Notes under the pieces: generated by a model
What the model was told of the DNA's origin: nothing
The model's database searches: none
Seen by the model: only the letters and a program-made list of their open reading frames with translations
DNA from: Gemmata massiliana
Lineage (GTDB): Bacteria > Planctomycetota > Planctomycetia > Gemmatales > Gemmataceae
Length of the DNA: 64,000 bases
Reading direction: 5' to 3'
Assembly: GCF_901538265.1 (NCBI RefSeq)
Contig: NZ_LR593886.1
Location: 6,903,738-6,967,737 of the forward strand
Made by a program: the position numbers and the translations under genes
In this document: positions 18,101 through 25,228 of the stretch, in pieces
How the letters are laid out: every line of letters starts with the position of its first letter
Numbering within the stretch: position 1 is the first letter of the stretch

Positions 18101-19918
18101 GGCAACAAGAACGCACCCATGAACGGCGGTAACTCGGGCGCCGACGAAGGCCGGGACAAGCCGCCACCGCAAGAAGGCGCCCAACCGAGTGGTGGCCGCG
18201 ACCAGGAACCGCCCAAACAAAAGGAACTCGACGACAACCAGCGCAAGGAACTGGAAGAAGCGGCGCGGAACCTCACCAGCCCGGACGAGAAGAAGAAGCA
18301 GGACGCGCGCAACAAACTCGACAAGGCCATCGGTGAAGACAAGCGCAAGGAAATGGAGAAACTGGCGAACGATCTCCAGTCGCCCGACGAGAACAAGCGC
18401 GCCGAGGCCCAGCGCAAACTCGATGAACTCAAGAAGCAGGCTCAACAGCAGCAGGGCAAACCGAACGGCGAAAACGGCGGAAAGCCCGACGAAAAACAAA
18501 TGAAGGAACTGGAACAGGCCGCTAAAGACCTCAACAGTCCCGACAAGAACAAGCAACAGGAAGCACGCGACAAGCTCGATAAGGCGATCGGCGAGGACAA
18601 GCGCAAGGAACTCGAACAGCTCGCCAAGGATCTCCAATCGGGCGACAAGAGCAAGCAACAGGCCGCGCAGAAGAAGATCGAAGACGCCGTGAAGAACGCC
18701 AAAGGCGGTGGCGGGGATCAAGGCGATCAGAAGAACGCCCCCAAGCTCGACGAAAAGCAGATGAAGGAACTGGAGCAGGCTGCAAAAGACCTGACCAGCC
18801 CAGACGAGAAGAAGAAACAGGACGCGAGAGAGAAGCTCGACAAGGCCATCGGCGAGGATAAGCGCAAAGAGATGGAGAAGCTGGCGAACGACCTCCAATC
18901 GCCCGACGAGAAGACGCGCGCCGAGGCTCAGCGCAAGCTCGATGAACTCAAGAAACAGGCCCAACAGCAGCAGGGTAAGCCAAACGGCGAAAACGGCGGG
19001 AAGCCCGACGAGAAGCAGATGAAGGAGATCGCCGACGCGATGAAGGATCTCCAAAGTGGTGACGAGCAGAAGAAACAGGCCGCGCAACAAAAGCTCGACA
19101 AGATGGTCGGCGAAAAGAACCGCAAGGAAGCCGAACAACTGATGAAGGATCTCCAGTCCGGCAACAAGGAAACGCGCGAGGCCGCGGAGAAGAAACTCGA
19201 CGACCTGAAGAAGCAACTGGAGAAACAGCAGGCGGGCAAGAACGGAAAGGATGGGAAAGGGAAGGAACCGTCGAAGGAAGAACTCGCGGACCTCATGAAG
19301 AAGGCGCAAGACCTTCAGTCAAAGGACAAAGACACGCGCGAGAAGGCCGAAAAAGACCTGGACAACAAGCTCGGCAAGGAGAACCGCGAGAAGCTGCAAA
19401 AGGAGCTAGAGGACAAGAAGCCGGGCGGCGATCCGCAACAGGACGAGAAGCTCAAGGAGCAACTGGAGCAGATGGCGAAAGAGCCGTCGAACCAGTCACA
19501 CGAACCGACCCAGAACGGCCCCGGCTCCAGCCCCCCGCCGAAAGGTGCGATGGAAGAAGACCCGCAGAACCGCCTGAAGACCGCGGAACTCCGGCTCGAA
19601 GACTTCGAGAGAAAGCGCTACGACGAGGAATTCCAGAAAAAGCAGGGGTTCTCGGAAGCGGAATACAAGAAATTCCTGGACGACTACACGAAGCACGTGG
19701 AGAACCTGCGCAAAGAGGCGAACCAACCAGCCGGTAACAAGCCGCCGCAACCCGGCTCCAGCGAACCGGGCGGCCCCATCCTCGGAGGGGGCGGCAACAA
19801 GGTCGCCCCCTCCGCGAAGTTAGACAGCTCCGGCACCGGTGGCGGATCGACCGTCGCCCCGCCCGGCTTCGAGAACTCGAAGAACAAGTTCCAGAAGCTG
19901 ATCCAGGAGAAGAAGTGA
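15143..19918 (+). CDS. Giant membrane-anchored protein with Ig-like region and long charged repeat tail
   Basis: 1591 residues from ATG 15143. Membrane helices lie near residues 33-55, 70-90 and 155-175. A predicted beta-rich region of about 380 residues follows. From about residue 550 the protein is extremely rich in Lys, Asn, Pro, Gln and Glu and is probably disordered. Residues ~1030-1440 are tandem coiled-coil repeats built on KQMKELEQAAKDL, DKAIGEDKRKEMEKLANDLQ and AEAQRKLDELKKQAQQQQ. The layout resembles DUF4175/TIGR02302-like planctomycete proteins, but I do not recognise a function. The low-complexity part is probably prone to repeat-unit copy changes. It is immediately followed by the cassette array. 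Confidence 0.8.
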   Translation: MAAVLEQAEAATKNGTRVDEQIAQATSRIRTHDITFGGLVLVAFVLVYATAMILLDKYLGLAEWLRQVAFLGFLAACAGIAYATILSPLRKKINPLYAAKRVESTIDDAKNSVTGYVDAQQQGTLNATVKAALAHRAAKSVAAADVNKAVDHRGLLYLGGTSVALFLTLIVLFFVFRPAQFSSLVGRAFVPFGSGDIVTRTHIDVVRPDPAEATVTTGQTIVVAVHVGGKIPSADGPERVRLMIRHNQADPNYTELPMVQGDTSRDFELRVPDHLVQYGFWYKVAGGDYTTPEYRVTVRTLPLFTEFQATYEYPAYLRRKTEPTNDPQLRAPRGTTVTLVGRTNRDVREGTMVVEPGGVRVTGTPVADKPDSLAFKLKLTESGSYKLSFNATTGEHSTDSFQSRILVEADKAPEIAINKPEEDEITAPTNGQIAIDGKVGDDFGIDTITLKMKIVSPVERPLLDRPYLNGKDKSFHRKKDNTWPTDVDYKGSVDLAQLKADPTGLPLTLTPDMVIEFWLEATDNCTEPKPNLGRSVAKRVRLTPPKVEPQDKQKLDQDKANRKDEEQKHDAQQEQKLDQENRDPKNGNNGGQNQNQPDQKTEPKNGTNGEGTKEGPPDPTKMPPPNKDKSEPKTDNPMGGMSETGNPMGSPTPKGGMNDPSSKPMGSTEPNGTNTQNGTNPDRPMPEAPPPKSPEEKSVQDRADKLNNAIEKEKQEGGSGKSNPSANENERTDSAQQKKQPPAGDMGNATEPKPEPKQGEPNNPMQDNAPASGKSEGKLEKPSNPAEPKPEPKQGEPKPGNDPMNKAGQKNTAPSETRDEPVGAPPGVDKEPKQSQPNPKDPNPKDPKDPNPNPDQKQDPNSGSKAKSATQKGDEQQGGMSDSTDKKDPAADAGSGPKPMREPTRGEDKPNQPQNQPQPAGGTKPENKQPDAGDAKPNKAPAPSENKPKPEDMMSGGTGTPESKPEGDANQSTKPNSTGAAETKSAGNKNAPMNGGNSGADEGRDKPPPQEGAQPSGGRDQEPPKQKELDDNQRKELEEAARNLTSPDEKKKQDARNKLDKAIGEDKRKEMEKLANDLQSPDENKRAEAQRKLDELKKQAQQQQGKPNGENGGKPDEKQMKELEQAAKDLNSPDKNKQQEARDKLDKAIGEDKRKELEQLAKDLQSGDKSKQQAAQKKIEDAVKNAKGGGGDQGDQKNAPKLDEKQMKELEQAAKDLTSPDEKKKQDAREKLDKAIGEDKRKEMEKLANDLQSPDEKTRAEAQRKLDELKKQAQQQQGKPNGENGGKPDEKQMKEIADAMKDLQSGDEQKKQAAQQKLDKMVGEKNRKEAEQLMKDLQSGNKETREAAEKKLDDLKKQLEKQQAGKNGKDGKGKEPSKEELADLMKKAQDLQSKDKDTREKAEKDLDNKLGKENREKLQKELEDKKPGGDPQQDEKLKEQLEQMAKEPSNQSHEPTQNGPGSSPPPKGAMEEDPQNRLKTAELRLEDFERKRYDEEFQKKQGFSEAEYKKFLDDYTKHVENLRKEANQPAGNKPPQPGSSEPGGPILGGGGNKVAPSAKLDSSGTGGGSTVAPPGFENSKNKFQKLIQEKK

Positions 19919-19959
19919 TCGACACTATCGATTCGTAGGGTCGGGCTGTGCTCGACGGT

Positions 19960-20056
19960 GCCGAACGCCTTCACAACGTAACTGCGGGTGCTGCCATCTG
20001 ACTGGGAAAGCGCCGCTCATCCGGTGATGGCGGTGCAGGTGAGTTTGTTGTTCGGC
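19960..20056 (+). other. Left-edge attC-like half-site
   Basis: The right half (20030-20056, GGCGGTGCAGGTGAG then GTTCGGC) matches the other sites closely. A GCCGAAC box occurs at 19960, but the sequence after it does not pair with the right L arm. It is read as the decayed or hybrid edge of the array. Confidence 0.6.
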
Positions 20057-20275
20057 GGTAGCCGGGTTCAGAGCGGGCGTGAAAGTGCTGGAGCTCTTCG
20101 CACGGACCCGTTACCCTGTTATTGCGCATCGTGTGAAGGCGGCGCTCGCGCGGTAACGGTGGCCCGTCGAACGAGTTCGGCCCCGGCGTGCGTGGCGCGG
20201 GGGGCGTGTCAGATCCCGTGTTATTGCGCGAAGCCTTGCACACTAAACACTGGTTCGGCGGCGGAGGGCGTCGGC
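20057..20275 (+). other. Array segment without a supported ORF
   Basis: About 200 bp with no convincing coding frame. It contains two near-copies of a TGTTATTGCGC motif and, at 20165-20171 and 20253-20259, boxes GTCGAAC and GTTCGGC spaced like attC ends. Their inner arms are not complementary. It may be a non-coding cassette or a decayed site. Confidence 0.4.
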
Positions 20276-20599
20276 GTGGAGGAGCGAAGCGAACTCGAAT
20301 CGCAGCTCTGGGGCGTGACGAATGAGTTGGCCAGCGAACTCATCGAGCTCACGCCCGAGTTCATGCACGAGATCCAGTTCGAGATCGTCTCCACGGATGA
20401 CGGCGGGGCAGACATCGGGTTGATGGAGATCCACCCGGAGGTGAAGTATGTGTCGCTCAGCCCTCGGGTGTACGACTGCTGTTCCAGGTATCTGCCCCTG
20501 GTCAAGCGGTACGCACCAAGCTGGCGGCGTTCGTTGATCACGCTCCGAGAAGCGGGCGGCGACTGGAAAGCGATCGTCGATTTCGAGCATCGAAAGTAG
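20276..20599 (+). CDS. Cassette 1: small acidic protein, possibly immunity-like
   Basis: 107 residues from GTG 20276 (MEERSELESQLWGVTNELAS). Predicted alpha/beta, acidic, with no signal or membrane segment. The pattern ELIELTPEFMHEIQFEIVS and the C-terminal WKAIVDFEHRK loosely recall YezG/DUF600-type antitoxin or immunity proteins, but this is weak. It lies between the edge site and the first full attC, on the same strand as all cassettes. The frame stays open upstream, but the sequence before 20276 looks non-coding and crosses a recombination-like box. Confidence 0.6.
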   Translation: MEERSELESQLWGVTNELASELIELTPEFMHEIQFEIVSTDDGGADIGLMEIHPEVKYVSLSPRVYDCCSRYLPLVKRYAPSWRRSLITLREAGGDWKAIVDFEHRK

Positions 20600-20640
20600 T
20601 CGCCGGGCAGGTCGCACAGATTCTTGGGCAGCGCCAAGAC

Positions 20641-20730
20641 GCCGAACCGGGCGCTGCACCTGACACCGCCGGCTGATTCGGGATGCGCGGCTTATGTGTG
20701 ATGGCGGTGCAGGTGAGCTATTTGTTCGGC
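20641..20730 (+). other. attC site 1
   Basis: R boxes GCCGAAC (20641-20647) and GTTCGGC (20724-20730). Arms GCTGCACCTGACACCGCC and GGCGGTGCAGGTGAGC are intact with both bulged bases. 90 bp. Confidence 0.85.
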
Positions 20731-20748
20731 CACTGGAGGGCGTAGCGG

Positions 20749-21294
20749 GTGCCGAGTTTCGTCGCTGTCGCCTTGGAAGGCGACTTCCTTGAGCGCTTGC
20801 CTGAGATCGCCCGAGCTTGCGGATGTGAGCCAGTTGGGACTGTGCAACTCTTCACCAATTGGACATCCGTCGCGCCGTTCGCTCGCCGCACGGATTACCT
20901 CACAGCGGCAATCAGCGGCAAATGGACGGTGCTGATGGACGATTGGAACGTGACGGATTACCTGTTCGACCACCCCGAAGTGTGTGCGGATTTGGCGAAG
21001 CGGTATCGTGTGCGGGTGGCGAGCGCATTCGCTCAGTCTGTCTCGGGTGGCTGCGGCTACCGCGTTCACAACCGCAGTGGCGCTCGCGCCCGTTCGGTTG
21101 CAGTTCTCCAAGACGAGGTGTTGGAAAACTTGGGTAAGCCGCTCCCCGGCGAGGACACATCCGACTTGGAGCAACACGATATGTTTAGTGTGCTCGACGT
21201 GCTGGGCCTGATCGGTCTCGATGTCGCTGACGGCGTCGAGGCTTCCACGCGGTGCGCGATGCTGCAACTGGCCTCCAAGTCAGGGCAGCCGTAA
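20749..21294 (+). CDS. Cassette 2: uncharacterised 181-residue protein
   Basis: 181 residues from GTG 20749, 18 bp after the attC 1 R box, with GGAGGG upstream as a ribosome-binding site. Start MPSFVAVALEGDFLERLPEI. Soluble, mixed alpha/beta, acidic near the C-terminus, no signal peptide and no motif I recognise. The sequence from ~35 to 75 (TNWTSVAPFARRTDYLTAAI, then WTVLMDDWNVTDYLF) is aromatic-rich, as in small immunity-type proteins, but that is only an impression. A full-length unbroken cassette ORF ending 12 bp before attC 2. Confidence 0.65.
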   Translation: MPSFVAVALEGDFLERLPEIARACGCEPVGTVQLFTNWTSVAPFARRTDYLTAAISGKWTVLMDDWNVTDYLFDHPEVCADLAKRYRVRVASAFAQSVSGGCGYRVHNRSGARARSVAVLQDEVLENLGKPLPGEDTSDLEQHDMFSVLDVLGLIGLDVADGVEASTRCAMLQLASKSGQP

Positions 21295-21306
21295 TCGCCA
21301 AGCTAG

Positions 21307-21414
21307 GCCGAACCGGGCGCTGAACCTGACCGCCAGCGTGTCTGTCCTTTTCGGCATCACCTGTTCCACGGTCGGTGACTGGTGTCCCGGCGGCAGGTGA
21401 GCTTGTTGTTCGGC
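21307..21414 (+). other. attC site 2
   Basis: GCCGAAC (21307-21313) and GTTCGGC (21408-21414). The L arm here is GCTGAACCTGACCGCC, facing CGGCGGCAGGTGAGC: diverged but still largely paired. The variable loop is longer (108 bp in total). Confidence 0.75.
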
Positions 21415-21438
21415 ACCAGAGGCGCGGAGACTCGCGAC

Positions 21439-21870
21439 ATGCGGAGGGCGGTCCTGGGGGTGGTCGCAGTCGGATTGCTCTCGGCGTGCATCGGCCCGGC
21501 CTTCCTTCCGAAGGCGACGGCCGAGAAGGTCACGCCGGCCGACATCGTCGGAACTTGGCAGTATCCGGCCGAGTTCGGTGCCACCGCTGTCACCATCGAG
21601 CTGAAGGCGGGCGGCAGGTTCGTTCAGACGGTCCGGCATGCGGGCGGCCGCGTTCAAGCGCACGAGGGCCCTTGGGCGTTGGACGGCCCGTACCCCCGGT
21701 TGGAGGTGCTCAAGCCCGTCTCCGGTGAGCCGCGGGGCCAGGAGTGGGTCGTGGAAGGGGTGCGCTGGTGGGTCGTCGGGAGCCACCGGGAGGGCGTTCG
21801 GTTTGCACTCTTTGGCGCGGCCGGCGATCACGACCCCGACTCGTGTGCGGAGTTCGAGCGGGTTCCTTGA
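21439..21870 (+). CDS. Cassette 3: predicted lipoprotein
   Basis: 143 residues. ATG 21439 is chosen because it starts a lipoprotein signal, MRRAVLGVVAVGLLSAC, with the lipobox LSAC. The mature part, ADIVGTWQYPAEFGATAVTI and onwards, looks like a small beta-barrel of the lipocalin/'VGTW' type, with an early GTW. Lipid attachment to the envelope is inferred. It ends 10 bp before attC 3. The frame stays open upstream into the attC, but the signal peptide decides the start. Confidence 0.72.
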   Translation: MRRAVLGVVAVGLLSACIGPAFLPKATAEKVTPADIVGTWQYPAEFGATAVTIELKAGGRFVQTVRHAGGRVQAHEGPWALDGPYPRLEVLKPVSGEPRGQEWVVEGVRWWVVGSHREGVRFALFGAAGDHDPDSCAEFERVP

Positions 21871-21880
21871 CGCCCCGCGA

Positions 21881-21970
21881 GCCGAACCCGGCGCTGCACC
21901 GGACCGCTGTAAAGTACCCACTTCGTAGACCGTGTCGCGATTCGCGCGGCGGGCGAGCTGTTTGTTCGGC
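21881..21970 (+). other. attC site 3
   Basis: GCCGAAC (21881-21887) and GTTCGGC (21964-21970). Arms GCTGCACCGGACCGC and GCGGCGGGCGAGC differ from the other sites at several positions, but partly on both strands, so most of the stem is kept. 90 bp. Confidence 0.72.
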
Positions 21971-22004
21971 CACCAGAGGCTTGTGGGTTTAGAGGAGCAC
22001 CGGA

Positions 22005-22361
22005 GTGAATGTTGTTCTCCAGACGCCGCAGCAACTCCTCCTGTCGGTCAACCCGGACGAACTGACGGGCCTGATCAACGCGTTGAATGAGGTTTGCCAC
22101 GGCGTACACATTGAGGACGCCGAGTTCGAGGCCCGGATCGGCGTGAGCCGGTCGCTCCTGGCCGAACTGCTCACGAAGCTGCGAACCGGTGCCCCGCACC
22201 CGTCCTTGCGGACCTACGAGCGGGTCGATGCGTGGGCCGACGGCGGCGAAGTACAGGCGATCTGCGTAACCGCGTTCGGCGATCCGGTCGATATGAGTGC
22301 CGAGCAGGCACAGGTGTTCGCCGACAAATTATTGGCAAGCATCCAGGCGGCCGGAGGCTGA
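22005..22361 (+). CDS. Cassette 4: small acidic protein
   Basis: 118 residues from GTG 22005, with GAGGAGC upstream as a clear ribosome-binding site. Start MNVVLQTPQQLLLSVNPDEL. Likely mostly helical around LTGLINALNEVCHGVHIEDA and GVSRSLLAELLTKLRTG, then a beta-rich C-terminal half. Cytoplasmic, no recognisable domain. It is flanked by attC 3 and attC 4, so it forms one complete cassette of about 495 bp. Confidence 0.7.
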   Translation: MNVVLQTPQQLLLSVNPDELTGLINALNEVCHGVHIEDAEFEARIGVSRSLLAELLTKLRTGAPHPSLRTYERVDAWADGGEVQAICVTAFGDPVDMSAEQAQVFADKLLASIQAAGG

Positions 22362-22374
22362 GGAACCATAATCA

Positions 22375-22465
22375 GCCGAACCCGGCGCTGCACCTGACAC
22401 CGCCCGCTGACTTGTGACGCACCGCTCATTCGATGGTGGCGGTGCAGGTGAGCTGATTGTTCGGC
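22375..22465 (+). other. attC site 4 (reference site)
   Basis: GCCGAAC (22375-22381) and GTTCGGC (22459-22465). 16 paired L bases with bulged G and A, 5/5 spacer, 33-base loop. 91 bp. Confidence 0.88.
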
Positions 22466-22483
22466 ACACAGAGGGCTTCAGGC

Positions 22484-23011
22484 GTGGAATTGGCACTCTG
22501 CGATGACGCGACCCATCGCGTGTCCCTCTTCCTACGCCAACGGGTGGTGGACACGCTTCCGCTGCTGATGAGTCCAGAGGAGTTCATCCGCGACGGATAC
22601 GGCGACGAAGAAACGATCATGGTCGGCCTCGGCCATCACCCGGAGGTCACCGCTCGCGTCTGGGACGTGCTTGGCGAAGGGTTGCCCGACTCAGCGTGTA
22701 CCCTCGTGAGCGCGACGCCGGCGCTGGTCGATCCGGTGTCCGGCAGGTTGGTCGCGTTCGTATCTGGTACGGCGTACATGGTTCGTGTACCCGAGACCGA
22801 ACGTGCAACGGCACTCACTGCGGGGTACCGGCAAGAGTTTGGCGGGTGCTGGCCGTCGGAGGACGCCCCGCCCGACCTCGGCCCGGACTGGGTCGAGGGC
22901 CAGTTCCAAGCAGTCGAGCAGTCGTGGGTGCGGGCGTTCATCGCCCCCACTGAGGCCACAGCTGCCGAACCCGGCGCTGCACCTGACACCGCCATCCGAT
23001 CTGCGTTGTGA
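22484..23011 (+). CDS. Cassette 5: uncharacterised protein ending inside attC
   Basis: 175 residues from GTG 22484 (MELALCDDATHRVSLFLRQR). No signal peptide or known motif; acidic, mixed structure, with an aromatic C-terminal part. The last 15 codons (AEPGAAPDTAIRSAL) lie inside attC 5, so the tail is specified by the recombination site, a common feature of cassette genes. A TTG start inside the previous attC is possible but less likely. It forms a complete cassette between attC 4 and attC 5. Confidence 0.65.
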   Translation: MELALCDDATHRVSLFLRQRVVDTLPLLMSPEEFIRDGYGDEETIMVGLGHHPEVTARVWDVLGEGLPDSACTLVSATPALVDPVSGRLVAFVSGTAYMVRVPETERATALTAGYRQEFGGCWPSEDAPPDLGPDWVEGQFQAVEQSWVRAFIAPTEATAAEPGAAPDTAIRSAL

Positions 23012-23054
23012 TGCTTACTCGATCCTGGCGGTGCAGGTGAGCTCGTTGTTCGGC
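22964..23054 (+). other. attC site 5
   Basis: GCCGAAC (22964-22970) and GTTCGGC (23048-23054), canonical arms, 91 bp. Contains the stop codon of cassette 5. Confidence 0.85.
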
Positions 23055-23077
23055 GACAAGAAGCACAAGGAGATGCC

Positions 23078-23584
23078 ATGCCAACTGCTGTCGAGTGGAT
23101 CACGAAGAATCCGGGAGCCAACGCGATCCGGGGGCCGTTCTTCGCGCCCAACCAGTGCCTTCTGGTCGGGGCCGACATCTACGAGCAGGCTGGGCCGGGA
23201 GTGATCGACCTTCGCGGCACGTATCGCAACGTGCTGAACAACACGAGTGAAAACCTGGGTCGGATGACCGAGAACCATAACGAGAATTGGGAACGTCAAG
23301 TTCCCGATGCTCAGCCTGGGTTCGCACTCACCGCGATCAAGGTGAAGGAGCAAGCTGGGCATGGTGTCATCGACATCAAGCTCCGCTACCGGAGCCTGAC
23401 GAACTGGGCGGATGCGAGAGAATCCGAGTGGTTCTGCAACAACCAAAACCAGACGACCGAGTACGACTGGAGCGAATCGCCGCAGGACTGCTTCGTCATC
23501 GGCCTCGAAGCCGCGGAGCAGGCAGGCTTCGGCATCATTGACATCAGGTTCTATCACATACCGAAGAGTGAACTGCCTCACTAA
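23078..23584 (+). CDS. Cassette 6: protein with three internal repeats
   Basis: 168 residues from ATG 23078, with AAGGAG just upstream. Three related units end in EQAGPGVIDLRGTYRN, KEQAGHGVIDIKLRYRS and EQAGFGIIDIRFYHI, spaced about 65-70 residues apart. Each is preceded by a hydrophobic CLLVGADIY/FALTAIKVK/CFVIGLEAA strand. A three-fold symmetric beta fold (prism or trefoil-like lectin) is a reasonable inference. No signal peptide. It is a complete cassette between attC 5 and attC 6. Confidence 0.72.
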   Translation: MPTAVEWITKNPGANAIRGPFFAPNQCLLVGADIYEQAGPGVIDLRGTYRNVLNNTSENLGRMTENHNENWERQVPDAQPGFALTAIKVKEQAGHGVIDIKLRYRSLTNWADARESEWFCNNQNQTTEYDWSESPQDCFVIGLEAAEQAGFGIIDIRFYHIPKSELPH

Positions 23585-23591
23585 AGGCAAC

Positions 23592-23688
23592 GCCGAACCA
23601 GGCGCTGCACCTGACCGGCGGGGCATGTAGGCTTTCCCCGACCAGGGCACACCGGTGCCCCGCCGGCAGGTGAGCTGGGTCGTTCGGC
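23592..23688 (+). other. attC site 6
   Basis: GCCGAAC (23592-23598) and GTTCGGC (23682-23688). Arms GCTGCACCTGACCGGCGGGGC and GCCCCGCCGGCAGGTGAGC show an extended, well-paired stem. 97 bp. Confidence 0.78.
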
Positions 23689-23893
23689 ACCCGACGGTGT
23701 ACGAGCGCGCGTGCGGCGGCGGTGGGCGTGTGGTCCGCGTGGGTGAACCCCGCGTGTCGGGCTCCGCTGGTGCCCGCCGGTGGTTGGCGCGGCTCGGCGC
23801 CGCGAGGTGTGGTGGTGGGTGGCCTCCGGTGTGTCGCGACACGGCGCGTGGGGTCGGTGGCGGCTCCGCGGAACCGCGGCGGTCAGCGCAGAA
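23689..23893 (+). other. Cassette 7: apparently non-coding
   Basis: 205 bp between attC 6 and attC 7. Open frames through it run on into the attC sites and have arginine/glycine-rich composition unlike genuine cassette proteins. No ribosome-binding site plus start is convincing. It is read as a non-coding or decayed cassette. Confidence 0.5.
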
Positions 23894-23984
23894 GCCGAAC
23901 CGGGCGCTGCACCTGACACCGCCCGCTGATCTGGGACGCATCGCTCATCCGGTGATGGCGGTGCCGGTGAGCTCATTGTTCGGC
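23894..23984 (+). other. attC site 7
   Basis: GCCGAAC (23894-23900) and GTTCGGC (23978-23984). The right arm has GGTGCCGGTGAGC in place of GGTGCAGGTGAGC. 91 bp. Confidence 0.83.
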
Positions 23985-23999
23985 CCAGAGAGGGCGCGG

Positions 24000-24539
24000 A
24001 TGCTGTTCGCGGTTTACGCAGAAATTGGCGACGGCGTCTTGTACCTGACGCTGGGTTGCGCTGCCAGTGTTGGCATGCTCAGTTGGATCACCTACTGGCT
24101 CGCCCGCGGATTTCGCGCCCCCGGTCCGGCCGCCCCGCCGGGGCGATTGGCCGTCTGGGTTGTCGGTTGCTCGGTTGCCGTCGCTGCCGTATGCCTGCCG
24201 CCTCTCCGCAAGGCCGGCGACTGGCGGGCGGAGCCCCGTGGCGAACCCGTTGCGCCGGCCTCGGCTGGCCAACTCGATCTCGACTACTTCGGGTGCATTC
24301 CCCGTTTCGCGTGGGCCGGGACGGTTGGTGCCGAGGAAGCCCTGGTCCCCGGCGCGAGCTGCCAATCGAGGGCCGGGGTGCGCGGGCGTTGTGAGCGCTA
24401 TCGGTGGGTGGTCGATGGGCCGCACGTCGCTGCGGAGGTCATGTGCTTCGGGCTGTTGATTCTGCCATTCGCGCGGGCACGCGCGATCCGGCGCGCTCGG
24501 GTTGTCGAACCCGGCGCTGCACCTGACACCGCCCGCTGA
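24000..24539 (+). CDS. Cassette 8: small integral membrane protein
   Basis: 179 residues from ATG 24000 (MLFAVYAEIGDGVLYLTLGC). Three hydrophobic segments are visible: ~12-36, ~50-70 and ~150-168. A loop with several cysteines lies between the second and third. The C-terminus (RVVEPGAAPDTAR) is encoded by attC 8. The same frame is open far upstream through attC 7 and the non-coding cassette, but a start there would translate a recombination site, so the internal ATG is preferred. Function unknown. Confidence 0.65.
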   Translation: MLFAVYAEIGDGVLYLTLGCAASVGMLSWITYWLARGFRAPGPAAPPGRLAVWVVGCSVAVAAVCLPPLRKAGDWRAEPRGEPVAPASAGQLDLDYFGCIPRFAWAGTVGAEEALVPGASCQSRAGVRGRCERYRWVVDGPHVAAEVMCFGLLILPFARARAIRRARVVEPGAAPDTAR

Positions 24540-24594
24540 TCTGGGACGCGCCGCTCATCCGGTGATGGCGGTGCAGGTGAGCTGTATGTTCGGC
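24504..24594 (+). other. attC site 8
   Basis: Left box GTCGAAC (24504-24510), one base off the others; right box GTTCGGC (24588-24594). Canonical L arms, 91 bp. Contains the stop codon of cassette 8. Confidence 0.82.
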
Positions 24595-24651
24595 CGCCAA
24601 TCGCCCCTGAAGGCGTGCTGACTCACAAACCCAGGGGTAAAGGAGACTGGT

Positions 24652-25209
24652 ATGGCGCACCCGGATTTAGGGAGGTTTATTCGGACCGAATCGGACGACA
24701 TCCACGCGGGAGTCAACATCTGGTCGTGGACCATCAACGGCAAACACCAGTTGCTCCACCGCGTCGCAGGCGGTGACGCCGGACTGTGGCAGCGCGTCCT
24801 GGTGTATATGCGGAACGCACCAGCCGGCCAAGACCCCCTCCCGCCGGGTGACATCGACTTCATCATGGGGGGCGAGATCTGGCCGACGCCAACCGACTGG
24901 TCTCGCGTCGAATCGCATGATGGCACCTGGACCTACTACTTCGCGGGACAGTCGCACAGAGACGGCGGCTGGCGGTGGGATCGCGGCTTACGGCTTCGGA
25001 AGGACATCCACGCGAACGGCATTGCCCTGACGATCAGCTACGACGACGCGGGTAGCGGAGACGGTGATTACAACGACTACATCATCGAGGCGAACGTGCT
25101 GTGGGTCTACAGCTTCGACGCGAAGTCCAAGCTGGAGGGCACTCCGAAGCGGGCGTACGACAAGGAGGATTCGTTGGCGTCGTTCCGTAACAAGATGTTC
25201 GTGAGCTAA
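24652..25209 (+). CDS. Cassette 9: beta-rich protein with Asp-rich DYND motif
   Basis: 185 residues from ATG 24652, with AAGGAGA upstream as a strong ribosome-binding site. Start MAHPDLGRFIRTESDDIHAG. The segment SYDDAGSGDGDYNDYIIEAN resembles the calcium-binding GDGDYND loops of DUF4114/LruC-like domains. Tryptophans are frequent (IWSWTING, WTYYF, WRWDRG). No signal peptide is visible, so the site of action is unclear. It is the last cassette, ending 20 bp before attC 9. Confidence 0.7.
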   Translation: MAHPDLGRFIRTESDDIHAGVNIWSWTINGKHQLLHRVAGGDAGLWQRVLVYMRNAPAGQDPLPPGDIDFIMGGEIWPTPTDWSRVESHDGTWTYYFAGQSHRDGGWRWDRGLRLRKDIHANGIALTISYDDAGSGDGDYNDYIIEANVLWVYSFDAKSKLEGTPKRAYDKEDSLASFRNKMFVS

Positions 25210-25228
25210 CGTCATCCAGGGTGGAGCT

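Noticed and set aside
23655-24539. 294-codon open frame spanning a cassette, an attC and the next cassette
   Set aside because: Its first half translates non-coding DNA and attC 7; the membrane-protein ORF from 24000 explains the coding part.
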